Source of the DNA: Sphagnum compactum
Lineage: Eukaryota; Bryophyta; Sphagnopsida; Sphagnales
Length of the DNA stretch: 64,000 nt
Direction: 5' to 3'
Assembly (NCBI GenBank): GCA_965153455.1
Contig: OZ234493.1
Span: 22,992,213 to 23,056,212 of the forward strand
The notes under the pieces are model-generated. The model saw nothing but the letters and a program-made list of their open reading frames with translations, was not told where the DNA came from and made no database searches. Of this stretch, positions 53,282-64,000 are shown piece by piece. Made by a program: the position numbers and the translations under genes. Each line of letters opens with the position of its first letter. The first letter of the stretch is position 1.

Positions 53282-53490
53282 ATTAGATATTAGAATCTAG
53301 ATAGATACTTCTTCTTCTGTCACCTGTGTGTAAAAAACTATAATGGCACAATTTATGTGCAAAACTCCTGAGAGAATCCCAAAACACATATATTATTAAT
53401 GAGTCTCAAAAATTGGGTGTCATGAATGATCACAAGAAGCACAAACCCCAATGCAAATTTTGCTTCAAAACTATCTTACCAACTCTAAAT

Positions 53491-53527
53491 GGAGGGGGAG
53501 GAGGAGGAGGAGGAGGAGGAGGAGGAG
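53491..53527. repeat. GGA trinucleotide microsatellite
   Basis: About twelve GGA/GAG units. Confidence 0.9.
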
Positions 53528-53970
53528 ACTCCAGCCTCATCAAGGGAGAGTCAGGCAAGTAAGTAAGTAAGTGATCAAACTGATAATGCAGAATATACAG
53601 TTCTTCAGTGCATAGTTCAGCGTTTTCTTTAAAGACCGTGTGTGACAAGTACCTGCTGCTGTGTGTGTGCCTCAGTTGGCAGCTGAGAACACATGCCAGG
53701 ACACTTCTACTGGTGGCTAGATACCTCTATATATATACATACACATTTAAGGTCTGGGGTGGCAGATTATGCCATTTTCTTTGACCACATTATGCAGGAC
53801 ATAATCTTCTGGTGGTGATGATCATACACTTTGTTGTCCTTGTGACTGAAATGTGTCTGTTTAAACATGTTCATATTTTTTCTAAATCGTTGAATCTGTC
53901 ACCCCAGACCTTGACGTCATGAAATGGCCTCACCCTTGCCCCGTTATGCTGGGTGTGTCCCTATACTAGT

Positions 53971-54233
53971 GCCCGAAATGTGTTTGTTGAAGATGAATGC
54001 AGTTTTGTAATAGTGGGCCCAAAATGTTTTTGTTGAAGATGAATGCAGTTTTGTAATAGTGGGCCCAAAATGTGTTTGTTGAAGATGAATGCAGTTTTGT
54101 AATAGTGGGCCCAAAATGTGTTTGTTGAAGATGAATGCTGTTTTGTACTAGTGGGCCCAAAATTTGTTTGTTGAAGATGAATGCAGTTTTGTAATAGTAG
54201 TGCGCCCAAAATGTGTTTGTTGAAGATGAATGT
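53971..54233. repeat. 46-bp tandem array, about 5.7 copies
   Basis: Units begin GCCC(A/G)AAATGTGTTTGTTG and include GATGAATGCAGTTTTGTAAT. The unit is 46 bp, with the fifth extended by three bases. The array is bracketed by two related segments (53889-53960 and 54243-54312), each containing GTTGAATCTG, a GTCATG(A/G)AAT word, CACCCTTGCC or TACCCTTGCC, and GTGCTGGGTG or ATGCTGGGTG. Confidence 0.92.
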
Positions 54234-54312
54234 CTTTGGAGATTGTTGAATCTGCCAACTAAGATCATAATGTCATGGAATAGCCTTACCCTTGCCAATT
54301 GTGCTGGGTGGA

Positions 54313-56704
54313 TTGCTTAGCTCGTCCTAACAGGCTCACCTGGCACCTTACCCAACATAATGGGCAAGAAGGGCTTGACCATTCTGTAGTGCAAAGAGTG
54401 TTACATTAGATGTTGAGTTTGGCAAATTTGGAGGAGGAGCCATGTGGTCAAGAAATCTAGTGAGTTTGCCTATTCAAAAAGACCCACAATGTTTGGGTGT
54501 AAATGATAGCTGCCAGACCCCATTTCATGGAAGAAAATTTGGCCAGAGTTCAGCTTCACAAAATACATTGATACTGTTGGATCAATCTGCAGCCAGCCAA
54601 AATCTCCAACATTCTATGCTAAGTTACTGTGTCTCTAGCACAAAGTCTGAACTATTGCAGTGGAAAAGCCAAAGCAAAAAACACTGGGACAAGAAAATGG
54701 ACACCCAACCCAACGTTTCAATCACTAGGTGATTTAGTGATCTCACTGAATTAGATACAACTGTGGATGATGCAAATCTTCATTTCTTCCTGATGAGTTC
54801 CGGGACTAAAATCCCAGTTACCTGTTCTTCCTAGCTCATTGGAGATAAAGCAGCTCCATGTGCATATTACATGGGGATACAAGTTATCAAATGCACAGCA
54901 CAACATTTAACTCCAATTAAGAGGGAATTTCTGAAACCCAGTCCCTCCTGCATCAGAAAATCATAAATTACAAAAACCAAACTGAACCAGTCTGCTGACA
55001 TTCTTGGATGCTGTAAATTGTAGAAAGTATAAACTGTGGCTGCTGCTGGGGTGGGAAGTGGGAACCCAGACCACATACAATCTTTGCAATAATTTTTGGA
55101 TTGATGAGATGTTAGAGTTGCAACTTTCACCAGTTGGGGGAAAAAAGCAAGGATTCTAGAATGGGTATTGTTTTTAAAAAGAACCTGTAACATCTGGAGG
55201 GGTGTCTCCGCTGATATCTCTTCCATGGCCTAGACCATGTAGTCTAATAATGAGAAGCTCTTGGCTGTGATGCTAGAATTGGTTTTAGCCAGTTCCAAAT
55301 TGTAAAGAACAAAATGGCTGGTTGTGCAGAGTGTCTCTGACCTTGATTGATGTCATGATCAGTAAGCTCCCCCAACGAAATTTGATGTCTAGAGGCTTAG
55401 ACTGGCTCAATCCAGGATACACAAAGAGCCATACTGCACACATTACATCACACCAGTTGCACAAAATGTACATCTATTCTACCCCATAATATATATATAC
55501 CTCAACCCAAAACCCTGAGCTCATAAAGGAAGGAGTTCAGCAAATCTAAACGGGAAGTCCTGTACACATCGTCTATGGAGAACAGTAAGTAACAAAGTCT
55601 GCCTTCAACCAAATTCGTCAATCAATCAATCAATCAATCAATCAAGAAGACAAGTCCCATGCAACAGGATCAGTAAAATTCCATAATAAATTAGCAAAAT
55701 TGTAAATTATAGTAAAGAAACTGGAAGTCTCCTGATTGATGCACACCTGGCAAACACAACAGGATTCAGATTCAATTTTTGACTTTCAACTCAGTGGGTT
55801 TCCAAAACTTGGAAGCAGCTGATCCAGCTCTTCCTGACAGATCAGGGGCGGAAAAAAAAAAAACATTCCTGAGGTTACAAGATTCCAAAATTTTCTAAAC
55901 AAACCCTGCCCAAGCTCTATAAATCATGGCCCAAGGGGGTTGGGAAGTGGTAAGAATCTAGAAGAGAATCAGTTAGTTCACTTTCAGAGTCAGATAAACA
56001 CTGAAGTTCTATAACCCTGTCCAGAGCTGATGACGATGAAGTGCTGAACAGGCCTGCTACAAGAAGCTGCTGGCAATGATTCTCCAAGATGACAGATCTC
56101 AGGGAGCTAGCTTACAGAGAGCTCCAGAGCTTGGTTCACCTTCCATCTCATCAGCTGCCTGGAGCTGAAAACAAAAGCTGCAAGGCTCATCAGGGATTTT
56201 CACTAAGTCACGGCCAGAGAAATGGCTTGCATGGCACCAAGTTTGCAGGGAAGGTTTGTTTGTTGCACAAAACACAAACACACACACGTAGTACACAGCA
56301 GGGGCGTCCAACTGCAGATCCAAGCTTCAAGCTCTTTCTAGAGCTTGAGGTAAAGGAATCCTGTAGCTGCAGAAGAAGTCTAGAGCTGGAGCATGCACCT
56401 TCCGGACCAAGCTGCAACATGGGTTCTTCCTTAAAGGTCTAGACCTTCTTGGTACTGTTGCAGCTATTGCAGGTGCTGAGCACTTGATCTCCAGGAGCCT
56501 CCCTCTTCAAGTTCTGCTCACAAGTGTTGTGTACACCCAAGTTTGTTGCAGCAGCAGCTGCAGATGCACCTTAGATCAGCTGGCCAAAATGCAAGCTTGC
56601 TAGATTGCTGCTGCTGCTGCTGTTGCTAATTTCATTCTGATGAGGAAGCATCATGGGCTTGTCATTCCCTGAAACGTACGTGTCTAGCGAAAGGGGTCCC
56701 CTGA
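54313..56704. other. Intergenic DNA and probable 3' flank of the trihelix gene
   Basis: Balanced composition; the part next to 56705 is probably the 3' UTR of the minus-strand trihelix gene. An ATCA tetranucleotide repeat lies at 55617-55645. Frames near 54442 and 56089 show no recognisable domain and are treated as chance. Confidence 0.4.
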
Positions 56705-59182
56705 TCAGAGCTCTGTTGTCTTCTTCAGAGGTCCACCAAGCTCCTTTTGTACAGCATCGCCTTGTACAAGTTGCTTGGCAGCACTCTGATCATCATCAGC
56801 ATCATCCCTCATAAGATGATGCTCTTGCTGAAGATGATCAGGCATCTCAGACTGCAACTCCTCTAAAGTCTGCTCATGATCGGCAGGTTTGCTGGCCGGA
56901 TTCCTAGGACCTGCAATCTGAGCGCCAGCAGCAGCAGCAGTACAGTTATAAAGAGTGTCCAATTGCTGAAAATAGGGACATGTTTTGGAGTTCTCAGCTC
57001 GTTTCTTGTTGCTCTCTTTCGCTTTCCTGTAGTACTTGTTCACATTCTCCCACTTCTCCTTGCATCTCTTGGGGTTGCGAGTGTGCCCCATGGATGCCAT
57101 CGCCGTGCTAATCTCTTCCCAAAGTGGCCCCTTGGGACCTGTCTCCTGGAACCTGGACTCCATCTCCATTCTCAGACGGATCAAGGCATGGACTTCCGGT
57201 GTCGGCCATCTTTTGCTGCTGCTGTTGCTGCTGTGTGGATCAAACGGACTCGACCCATGATGCAGAACTTTCTCGCCTTCCTCTTGGAGAAGAAGCTCCT
57301 GCTGCTGCTGGTTGCGGTTCTGATTGCGAGCTGGTTGGGTGGTGGCAGTGGCGTGGAGAGAAGAAGATGGTCTTGGTGGTGATGGTGGTGGTGGTAGTTG
57401 CAATGTCTCTCCCGTCAGTTTCTGTAGAACAGCGACCAATGCTGCGTCTCGAGAGAGTGCAAGAGTGTGTTCTTGGGTGCGGAGTTCATGTTCACGGTTC
57501 AAGCGCTCCATCTCTTGTGTCTTCCAAGCTTCTTCTCGTGCAATCCTTTCCTGCTCTCGCTTTTCCATGGATTCCAGAAACTTCCGCTGCATGCTTTCTT
57601 GCTGATCCATCAACTTATTCACCAACGACTCCAAGAACATCACCTTCTTGGAGCTGCTGCCGCTGTTGGTGGTTGTTCGAGCTGCTGCAGGAATCCCAGT
57701 CTCCGACTCTTTGCGCTTTCTTTTCTTGCTACTAGTGTTGTTGTTGTTGTTGCCGTGTTCGTCCAAATCTGGTTCCGGTTGTTCCTCGTGATCATTCGCT
57801 TCGGAAGAACCTTCTGAAACTGCTGCAAAACCCGAACCGCCTGGATTCTCTGCAGCTGCTCTAAATGCGGCCGGACTGAGTCCTGCATTACGCATAAACC
57901 CGTCATGGGTAGCAGCAGCTAATCCTGGTAGCATCAGAGCTGCAGCAGCTGCAGTTGCATCAGCTGCATGTGTTGATGTGTTGCGACCAGCGTAGAGCGC
58001 ATCCAGCTCGCTGAAGAAGCGATAATTCTTCCCATCTTGTCTGCCAGCTTTTCCATCTTTGGTTTTCTTGTAGTACTTGTGAATGTTCTCAAACTTCTCC
58101 TTGCACTTCTTCGCACTTCTGTTGTACCCAAGCTCCGAAAGCTTCCTGCAAGAAGAAAACAACGCCCAAGGACCCGTTAGAACTCTCAAGACAAGAAGAA
58201 GAAAAAGAAGAACCCGCCCATCATCAGGCCACGGACCCACCACCCACCACCCTAACCCTGCTTGCTTGCAGCAGAATGCAGCTACTAAAACCAACCGTGA
58301 TCAAGCGAAAGAGCCGTGCAGTGGAGCAAGCTACCGAGCCACATCTTCCCAGAGAGGTCCCTTGAGTCCTGAATCTCGGAAGTTGGAGTCCATTTCGGAT
58401 CTGATCTTGATGAGGAGGAGAGTTTCTTGTCGAGGCCATCGGTTGCCTCCTGATCCCTCCTGAGTGCTCCTTAGAAGAAGTCCTTCCTCCTCGCCTCCAC
58501 CTTCAATGCCGCCATGTTCTTCTTCATCATGTTCAACATGTCCCTGGAGGCTGGTGTCGTCATGACCTAGCGCCAGGTCTCTTGCTAATACTGCGCTCAT
58601 CTGTTTGGTGTACATTGAGGGAGATGGCCTGCTCACCACAGAGGATCCTGGAGCTGCTGTTTCTTCCGAAGACTCTGGTCCTCCTAGACCTAGCTCATTG
58701 ACCATGTGTTGTTGCTGGTGCTGAACCGTAACTTGCTGTTGATGGTGGTGATGGTGGTGTTTTTGCTGAAGTGTTTGCTGCTGCACTTGCTGCTGCTGAA
58801 CCACTTGCTGTTGCATATGCTGATGGTGTTGTTGCTGTTGCACATGCTGATGTTGTTGGCGTTGCTGGTGTGGGGAATGAGAGGTTTGTTGCTGCTGCTG
58901 ATGGGGGTGATGATGATGCAGGTTCAGGTGTGGGTGTGGAGCTTCTTTAGAAGAAGACTGCTGCTGCTGCTGCTGCTGTTGTTGGACCTGATTCAGATGA
59001 GAGTAAAGATGCTGCTGCTGCTGCTGATGGTGGTTCAGATGTCCAGGATGGGTGTGACCAGAGGAAGCTGGTGATAAAGACATATCATGAACCAGCGAGA
59101 AGAGGTGGGGACTGGGATGTTGGCTACCACCCACCACAAACTGTGGCACCTCATTAACCCCATACTGCCCTGCGGATTGCAT
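56705..59182 (-). CDS. GT-2-type trihelix transcription factor with two trihelix domains
   Basis: Nuclear DNA-binding regulator of the plant GT-2/GTL family, which binds GT elements through MYB-like trihelix domains. Two exons on the minus strand, 58335-59182 and 56705-58145, joined CG|G with GT-AG borders, give 762 aa. The N-terminal trihelix (residues ~247-335) runs NRWPRQETLLLIKIRSEMD to KCKEKFENIHKYYKKTKDG; the intron splits it after WEDVAR. The second trihelix (~594-683) runs KRWPTPEVHALIRLRMEM to RCKEKWENVNKYYRKAKE. A basic KKRKRK stretch (~423-428) may be an NLS. A long charged helix (~451-524) fits the central coiled coil of the family. The first ~240 residues are dominated by Gln and His runs encoded by CAG/CAA/CAC repeats. 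Target genes cannot be read from sequence, and the orthologue group within the family is unresolved. Confidence 0.94.
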
Positions 59183-60364
59183 CTTCTTCTTCCCTCCCCG
59201 GGGGCCCAGTCTCTCTCACCTTACGTCCTCCTCCTCCTCCAAACCTTTAGGCTCATGCATCACTCTGGACACGTCCAAATTATAACATGCAAAAGTGGCC
59301 TACAACACATTGCCGTCATGTTATTCTTATTCTTCTCCTCCTGCTCCCACCCACAAGGCTACACGATCATCTGCTGGACCCGTCCGTGCACACGAGTCCA
59401 GTTCCAGAAACAACTGCAATGATACAAAGCTGCTTGCCAGAAGCCCTAAAACACAACCACGACCAAGAAGCTGACAGACACAAATCCCAACACAAAACGC
59501 AGACAGCCAAACACAAAACGTATACGCCCAACACAAAACGCATACACCCAACACTCCAGACTAGCTTTTCAAAGAGGCTTATCCATTTTGTGCAACTGAA
59601 CAAGACGACAAAAGAGAAAGACCCAAAAGCTTCATGAGATTCCAGACTCTAGACCTGGATTGCGATCAGAAGCTTCTGATGAAGAATCATCAGACAGACA
59701 AGCGGACCCCCCTGCAAGCAAGCAAGCAACAAGTTACAACCCTGGACCAGTTCTCTCTGATCCTCCTTTTCCTCCCTCTACTGCCTGCCTTCCTATCTCC
59801 CGAGAATACCCGACAACAGAAGACGTGCTGCTTAGCGACGAAAGGGGAGGAGTCCGGGAGAAAGCGAAGAGAAACACATCTCAAGAAACAAAAGAGCGAA
59901 AAAACAGTAGCAAAAAAGAAACAGAAAAGAACAGAACCATGACACGATGAACCAAATCCTGAGAAGGAAGAAGAAGAAGAAGAAGAAGACGACTGTTCTG
60001 TTCAGCAACTGGGAAAAAAAAGTAAAAAAGTCCAAAACTGGCGATATCCAAGAAGTTCTGCGAATGCGGAAGATGACGAAGAAGAAGAAGAAGAGGAGAA
60101 GAGATCCTTAAAACTCGCCGAACATACAACACCCACTCCGCCGCGACGACCCCATCTCCCCAAAAACTGCGGCAGATCGCAGCATCAGCAGCAGCGGCCG
60201 CAGGGACAGCAGCAATCCTCAAGACTACAACCAAGCCTGCGCTTCACATGGATGAATGAATGAAGGAACGAATGGATTATGCACAGCCAGGCTCACGGAT
60301 GAAAAGGAGTAAAGTTTGAGTAAATGGGAAGGAGAGAGTCATTTCGGGCTCGCTCGCTGCCATT
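59183..60364 (-). promoter_or_regulatory. 5' leader and promoter region of the trihelix gene
   Basis: About 1.2 kb of GC-richer sequence upstream of the ATG, with purine-rich AGA runs (59968-59988, 60076-60095) that are CT-rich on the coding strand. Tandem ACACAAAACG(C/T) words occur at 59490-59545. A long 5' UTR is likely but its start is unknown. Confidence 0.5.
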
Positions 60365-60600
60365 TTTTTTGGCGACGAATTTTCGCCATTTTGTGGAAAA
60401 TATTCTCTTTACCCAATAGTTTCACCCAAAATTCTCTGTTTTAAGAAAAACAAATTCGCCAAAAGATAAAAAATCCCCCAAAATTGCCACTACTGCCTAC
60501 AACGATGAATGGGTGCTTGTAAGTTTTCTACTTTTATATTTCTGAGTATCGCCGAATTTGGGCTAAATACTCTTATGGATTATCCCCAATTGGGAGGACC
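60365..60600 (-). repeat. GCCAAATTTGGC-family dispersed repeat, copy 4
   Basis: Read on the minus strand: CCAATTGGGGATAATCC, GTATTTAGCCCAAATTCGGC, TTTTGGCGAATTTGTTTTTC and GGCGAAAATTCGTCGCC, in the order seen in copies 1 and 3. Confidence 0.5.
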
Positions 60601-60689
60601 AGACACCTGGCCAAGCCATGCTAACTTGTAGGGCTTTTTTTATATTAAAAAATAATTAAAAAAATAAAAAATTCTGAAGGAGGTGGAGT

Positions 60690-60985
60690 TGCCATCATCC
60701 TGAAGAGGAATGAGCCAAATTTGGCTACAGGACAGAGCGGAAAGTTGAATTAAAAAAAAAAGAATTCCTGCTATGTTTTGGCCACTTCCAGGAGCTTATT
60801 GTATAAATTTGGCGACTTCAGAATTTATTTTTCCTGAAAATGTGGCAACTTTGGTGCATCTTTTCCCCCCAAAAAAAGATCCTTTATATACCCTTTGCAC
60901 TGGCTTTTTTTTGGGTTATTTTGGTGCCAGATTTCGCCAAAAAAGAAAAAATACCCAAATTGTTTTTTGCCACTTCTAAGTGTTA
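60690..60985 (+). repeat. GCCAAATTTGGC-family dispersed repeat, copy 5
   Basis: GCCATCATCCTGAAGAGGAA and GAGCCAAATTTGGCTACAGG are followed by repeated TTTGGCGAC and GGCAACTTTGG words. With copy 4 it forms a diverging inverted pair centred near 60645. Confidence 0.5.
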
Positions 60986-61325
60986 GGCCACAGGTCATGC
61001 CCCGGTTTTCCCCCCGGCCCTCCAAATTTTGTGATGTTGAAAAATTGGGTTCCCCTCCCCCCCCAGCCCCCAAAAATAGAAAAAATTAATAAAAATTCAC
61101 AATAGACAAAAGATAAAAATAAAAATTCACTATTTTTGTTGTTGAAAAAAACCACAATTTGTTTCGGGAAAAAAGAAACATGGGGACTCATGGTCTCTCT
61201 TTACTCACAATCAATTGTAATAAGAATTGCAATGCTCTAATTATCGATTAGGTGATGAGTTATAAACCTTAACCTTCGACCTTTCTTTCATTAGCAACCT
61301 ACTAGTTAGCACAAGGTGCGAGCAT

Positions 61326-61480
61326 CAATTTTATTAAATCTCAGTATGAAATGCTGAAACTCAGCATTTAATGCACAAGCTTCCAGAGTAATTAGAGTAG
61401 TTGTACAGCTAGGAGCAGTGAAAATATATTTAGCAGCTCTGGAGGGGGTCAGGAAAAAGGAAAGACATGATGAAACTCAG
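61326..61480 (-). repeat. Dispersed repeat matching the interior of the hAT-like element
   Basis: Reverse complement matches 23300-23465 over about 150 bp. Shared words include GAGTTTCA, GTCTTTCCTTTTT, TATATTTTCACTGCTCCTA, CTTGTGCATTAAA, ATGCTGA and CAGCATTTCAT and TTTAATAAAATT. Confidence 0.75.
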
Positions 61481-64000
61481 TTTACCAATGCAATTTGAAA
61501 ACTAGTTTGGGTCCCAGTTATTTTGTTTGGTGTAAAATTTTCATTCCTAGCTATGCATTTGACGCCCTATTATGTCAAAACTGACCATTCTCACCCCCTA
61601 ATCGCATGACTTTACAGATGACTCTAATATGGCCAACACGAATCTATCTCTAGGATGGGCCAACCAAAGACGGAGATTACCAAAAAGACTACACCGAATT
61701 CTAAGAGCGTTTCCAAACGATGTCGCATGACACACAATAAGTACTCACAATGGGCAATTTTTTGTGAGTACTAATGTTGAGCTAGTGGGCTTTGTGTGCA
61801 CCAAGCTCGCTCCAAGTGTATTGTTGATCTTTCTCGCCCCTCCAATGTCTCTTAGTCACCTACAGATACTAATAAGCATTCACTCGTAGGTACCCTATTT
61901 GAACAACATATGTTATAATATTCTTTTAAAACTCCAAATTGGGATTCATTTGTCTCCTTTATTCTCCCATAATTTATTGTAAAAATGACATCTACAAAAG
62001 AAATTGTTGAGTATTTTGTGGCTAACTTGGCATAATTATTTGGAATGTTTTCAAAGGGGGCCCATCAATTCGTTGTGTCAAAATGCATATGAAACCTCAC
62101 CGATCAATACAAATTCTAATTTCATGATAAATTAGGATATTTAACTATGCTTATTATTCTTTTGGTGAAAAATTGGAACATTTTCATGAATGTTTTCATA
62201 ATATGGTGATCTTAAAGGGAATGCCTAGTTTACCATAGGGGTAGGGAAAAGCAACCATGATGAATAAGATATATTAAGCTTGGGCACCTTCAGTTCACAA
62301 CCATGGTCGTGCAAAGGTTCAAAAGGTTGCTAGTTGCACTTGTGCCAAAGCTTAATGTGAGTGAAACAAGCACTTGTTTGTTGAGTATGTAGTGGACATG
62401 AATTAGTACATTTTCATATGTTTCTTTGCATGCTTAAGAACATAGCAATTGAATGTTCGCTCGGCCTTTGAATTTCACTTTTTTGAACAAGGAAGAAGAT
62501 GTCTTTAGTCCACCAACTTTGGTAGATAAGAAAGGCAACTACTACACCTCAACCAAACCCATCATTGGGTCCATAAACAAGTTCACAATTCCTTCTCATT
62601 GTATTGTAGGTTACCCACTAGTAAGCAATAATTGGTGCCATTGTAAAACTCACACCAAACAAAAATGACAACTTATGTTGCACCCAATTGTCTTGCACTT
62701 TAGAGAGTTTGCTGGCCAGCCTAAACTTGTCCTTTTTCTCCTTTCATGGGTTTCTTTGAAAAATAAAATTTAAAAATAATTATTTTGAATTTTAATTTTA
62801 ATAATTAAAAAAAAAAATTGGCTTTGGGTGCAAAGGGTCTCTCCATGGATGGGGCCATGTAATCAATCACCAAATAAGCAAAAACAAATGCACTGGGCTA
62901 CTTAGTTATATGTGTGTAATATAATTAGAAACAAATTGCCTTGCAAATGAATTCCCTTGAACATTTCAATTCCTTTGATGTTTTTTTTAGACCTATACAC
63001 CAACTGTTGGGTGGGTATTTGATTTTTTTGTAATAACCACCAATATCGGCTTTTTGAAGAAAAATAAAAAATAAAAATCGGAATCAAAGAACCGCCGAGC
63101 TTCATTTATTTCAGAAAATTCAAAAACCCAATCAATTTTCATGAAAGAAATCAGGGTTTTACTGGCAGTTGTTTGTTTTTTTTTTTTCCAAATATTTTTG
63201 GGAGAACCGCGGTTACCAAACCCTAGGAACCACCCTGATAACCACTATGGGTCTGCTCATCTGCTTCTGTTTTTTTTTGGGGGCCTTGCCTACCAAGGCA
63301 AGAAGGATATTGTGTTTAGATTCATTATAGAGTATAGTAGCTTAAGGCATTTTGGCCCCAAAAACTAGGTAATAATAATAGGTTTATTTTTATATGAGGA
63401 TTTTTGAAAGATGGTATTTTGGCTTGTGTTGGAACTTGAAATTAGTTACAAAGTTATAATATATATCTTGAAGGATTTTGATTTTTTTAAAGATTATATT
63501 TTTGCATGGTGAAAAATGTGGGTGTAGTTCACTAGTCCCTGTTTACTAGACGAATGAATTGATTATTTTTTCACTGCTCCTGGTTCATATAATGAGTGAA
63601 TTCACTCAAAATCCAGTGAAATCACTTGACGTACAAGGACACCTTTTGTTGTAATGAAATATTTGAGTTTCAATAATTCTTCTTTTGTCGTAAGATAGGC
63701 ATTTTTTTTAATGTAAATGGCAAGGCCACAAAGTGTGACACACCCGTAATTATAACCACCCAAACACTGCATCGGGTGGTGGCTTTGCTTGAACATGTGC
63801 TGTTATTGTGTTGTGTTGTAGGAGAGTGCAACCACTAGTAGTAGTTCTTATTACTTAAACCCTTTTAGATTTTCCTTTGACAATGTCTTACTAGGAGGTA
63901 CTATGATCTAGATTTGTGTGCACCTTCAAGCAGGTTTTAATTAATTATTTATTTACTAATAAATTTTGTGATAAATTATTTTTTTTGCCAAATTTCCCCC
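61481..64000. other. AT-rich intergenic DNA to the right edge
   Basis: Short chance frames only. An 11-bp perfect inverted repeat with an 11-nt spacer is at 61740-61772. No gene or transposon frame recognised. Confidence 0.4.

Noticed and set aside
56089-56442. 117-codon plus-strand frame
   Set aside because: No recognisable domain, and it lies in the probable 3' flank of the minus-strand trihelix gene.
56876-57817. Several long plus-strand frames opposite the trihelix gene
   Set aside because: They are antisense shadows of the long repeat-rich trihelix exon; Leu/Cys-rich runs mirror the CAG repeats.
58706-59074. Leu/Met-rich 122-codon plus-strand frame resembling a membrane protein
   Set aside because: It is the complement of the Gln/His-coding repeats of the trihelix gene.

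Overview
This is a nuclear window from a land plant. Supporting signs are interstitial TTTAGGG-type telomere repeats, spliceosomal introns with ordinary GT-AG borders (and one GC-AG), telo-box-like sequence at a ribosomal-protein promoter, a plant-specific tandem-trihelix transcription factor, and large AT-rich repeat blocks between compact genes. The lineage cannot be fixed from sequence alone. An animal-like MTH1-type Nudix gene, a LINE of a type unlike common angiosperm LINEs, and an unusual hAT-like transposase remnant make me lean, weakly, to a non-flowering plant.

Six protein-coding genes could be reconstructed exon by exon, with all phases agreeing. (1) COQ3, minus strand, 317-2526, seven exons; its last exon or exons fall off the left edge. 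(2) RPL39, plus, 3152-4167, three exons, head-to-head with COQ3. (3) eIF3j, minus, 18665-20949, six exons, 224 aa. (4) ARP5, plus, 30292-36130, twelve exons, 732 aa. (5) An MTH1-like Nudix hydrolase, plus, 43332-45451, six exons, 255 aa. (6) A GT-2-type trihelix factor, minus, 56705-59182, two exons, 762 aa. These are dispersed housekeeping and regulatory genes, not a pathway cluster; only the COQ3/RPL39 divergent pair shares an upstream region.

The rest is mostly AT-rich repeat-derived DNA. Recognisable elements are a decayed LINE reverse transcriptase (11466-12400), a decayed hAT/BED-like transposase (about 12690-14480, minus), and a well-delimited non-autonomous hAT-like element with imperfect terminal inverted repeats and an 8-bp target duplication (22785-23696). 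There is also a dispersed family built round GCCAAATTTGGC, with five copies. Satellite-like arrays include a four-copy ~180-bp array beside the eIF3j promoter, an eleven-copy 68-bp array with higher-order structure (42172-42923), a 46-bp array (53971-54233), and a 38-bp array inside the first RPL39 intron.

I found no CRISPR array, rRNA or convincing tRNA, and no operon-like system. The most interesting items are the repeat families, the GC-AG intron of ARP5, and the MTH1-type Nudix gene.
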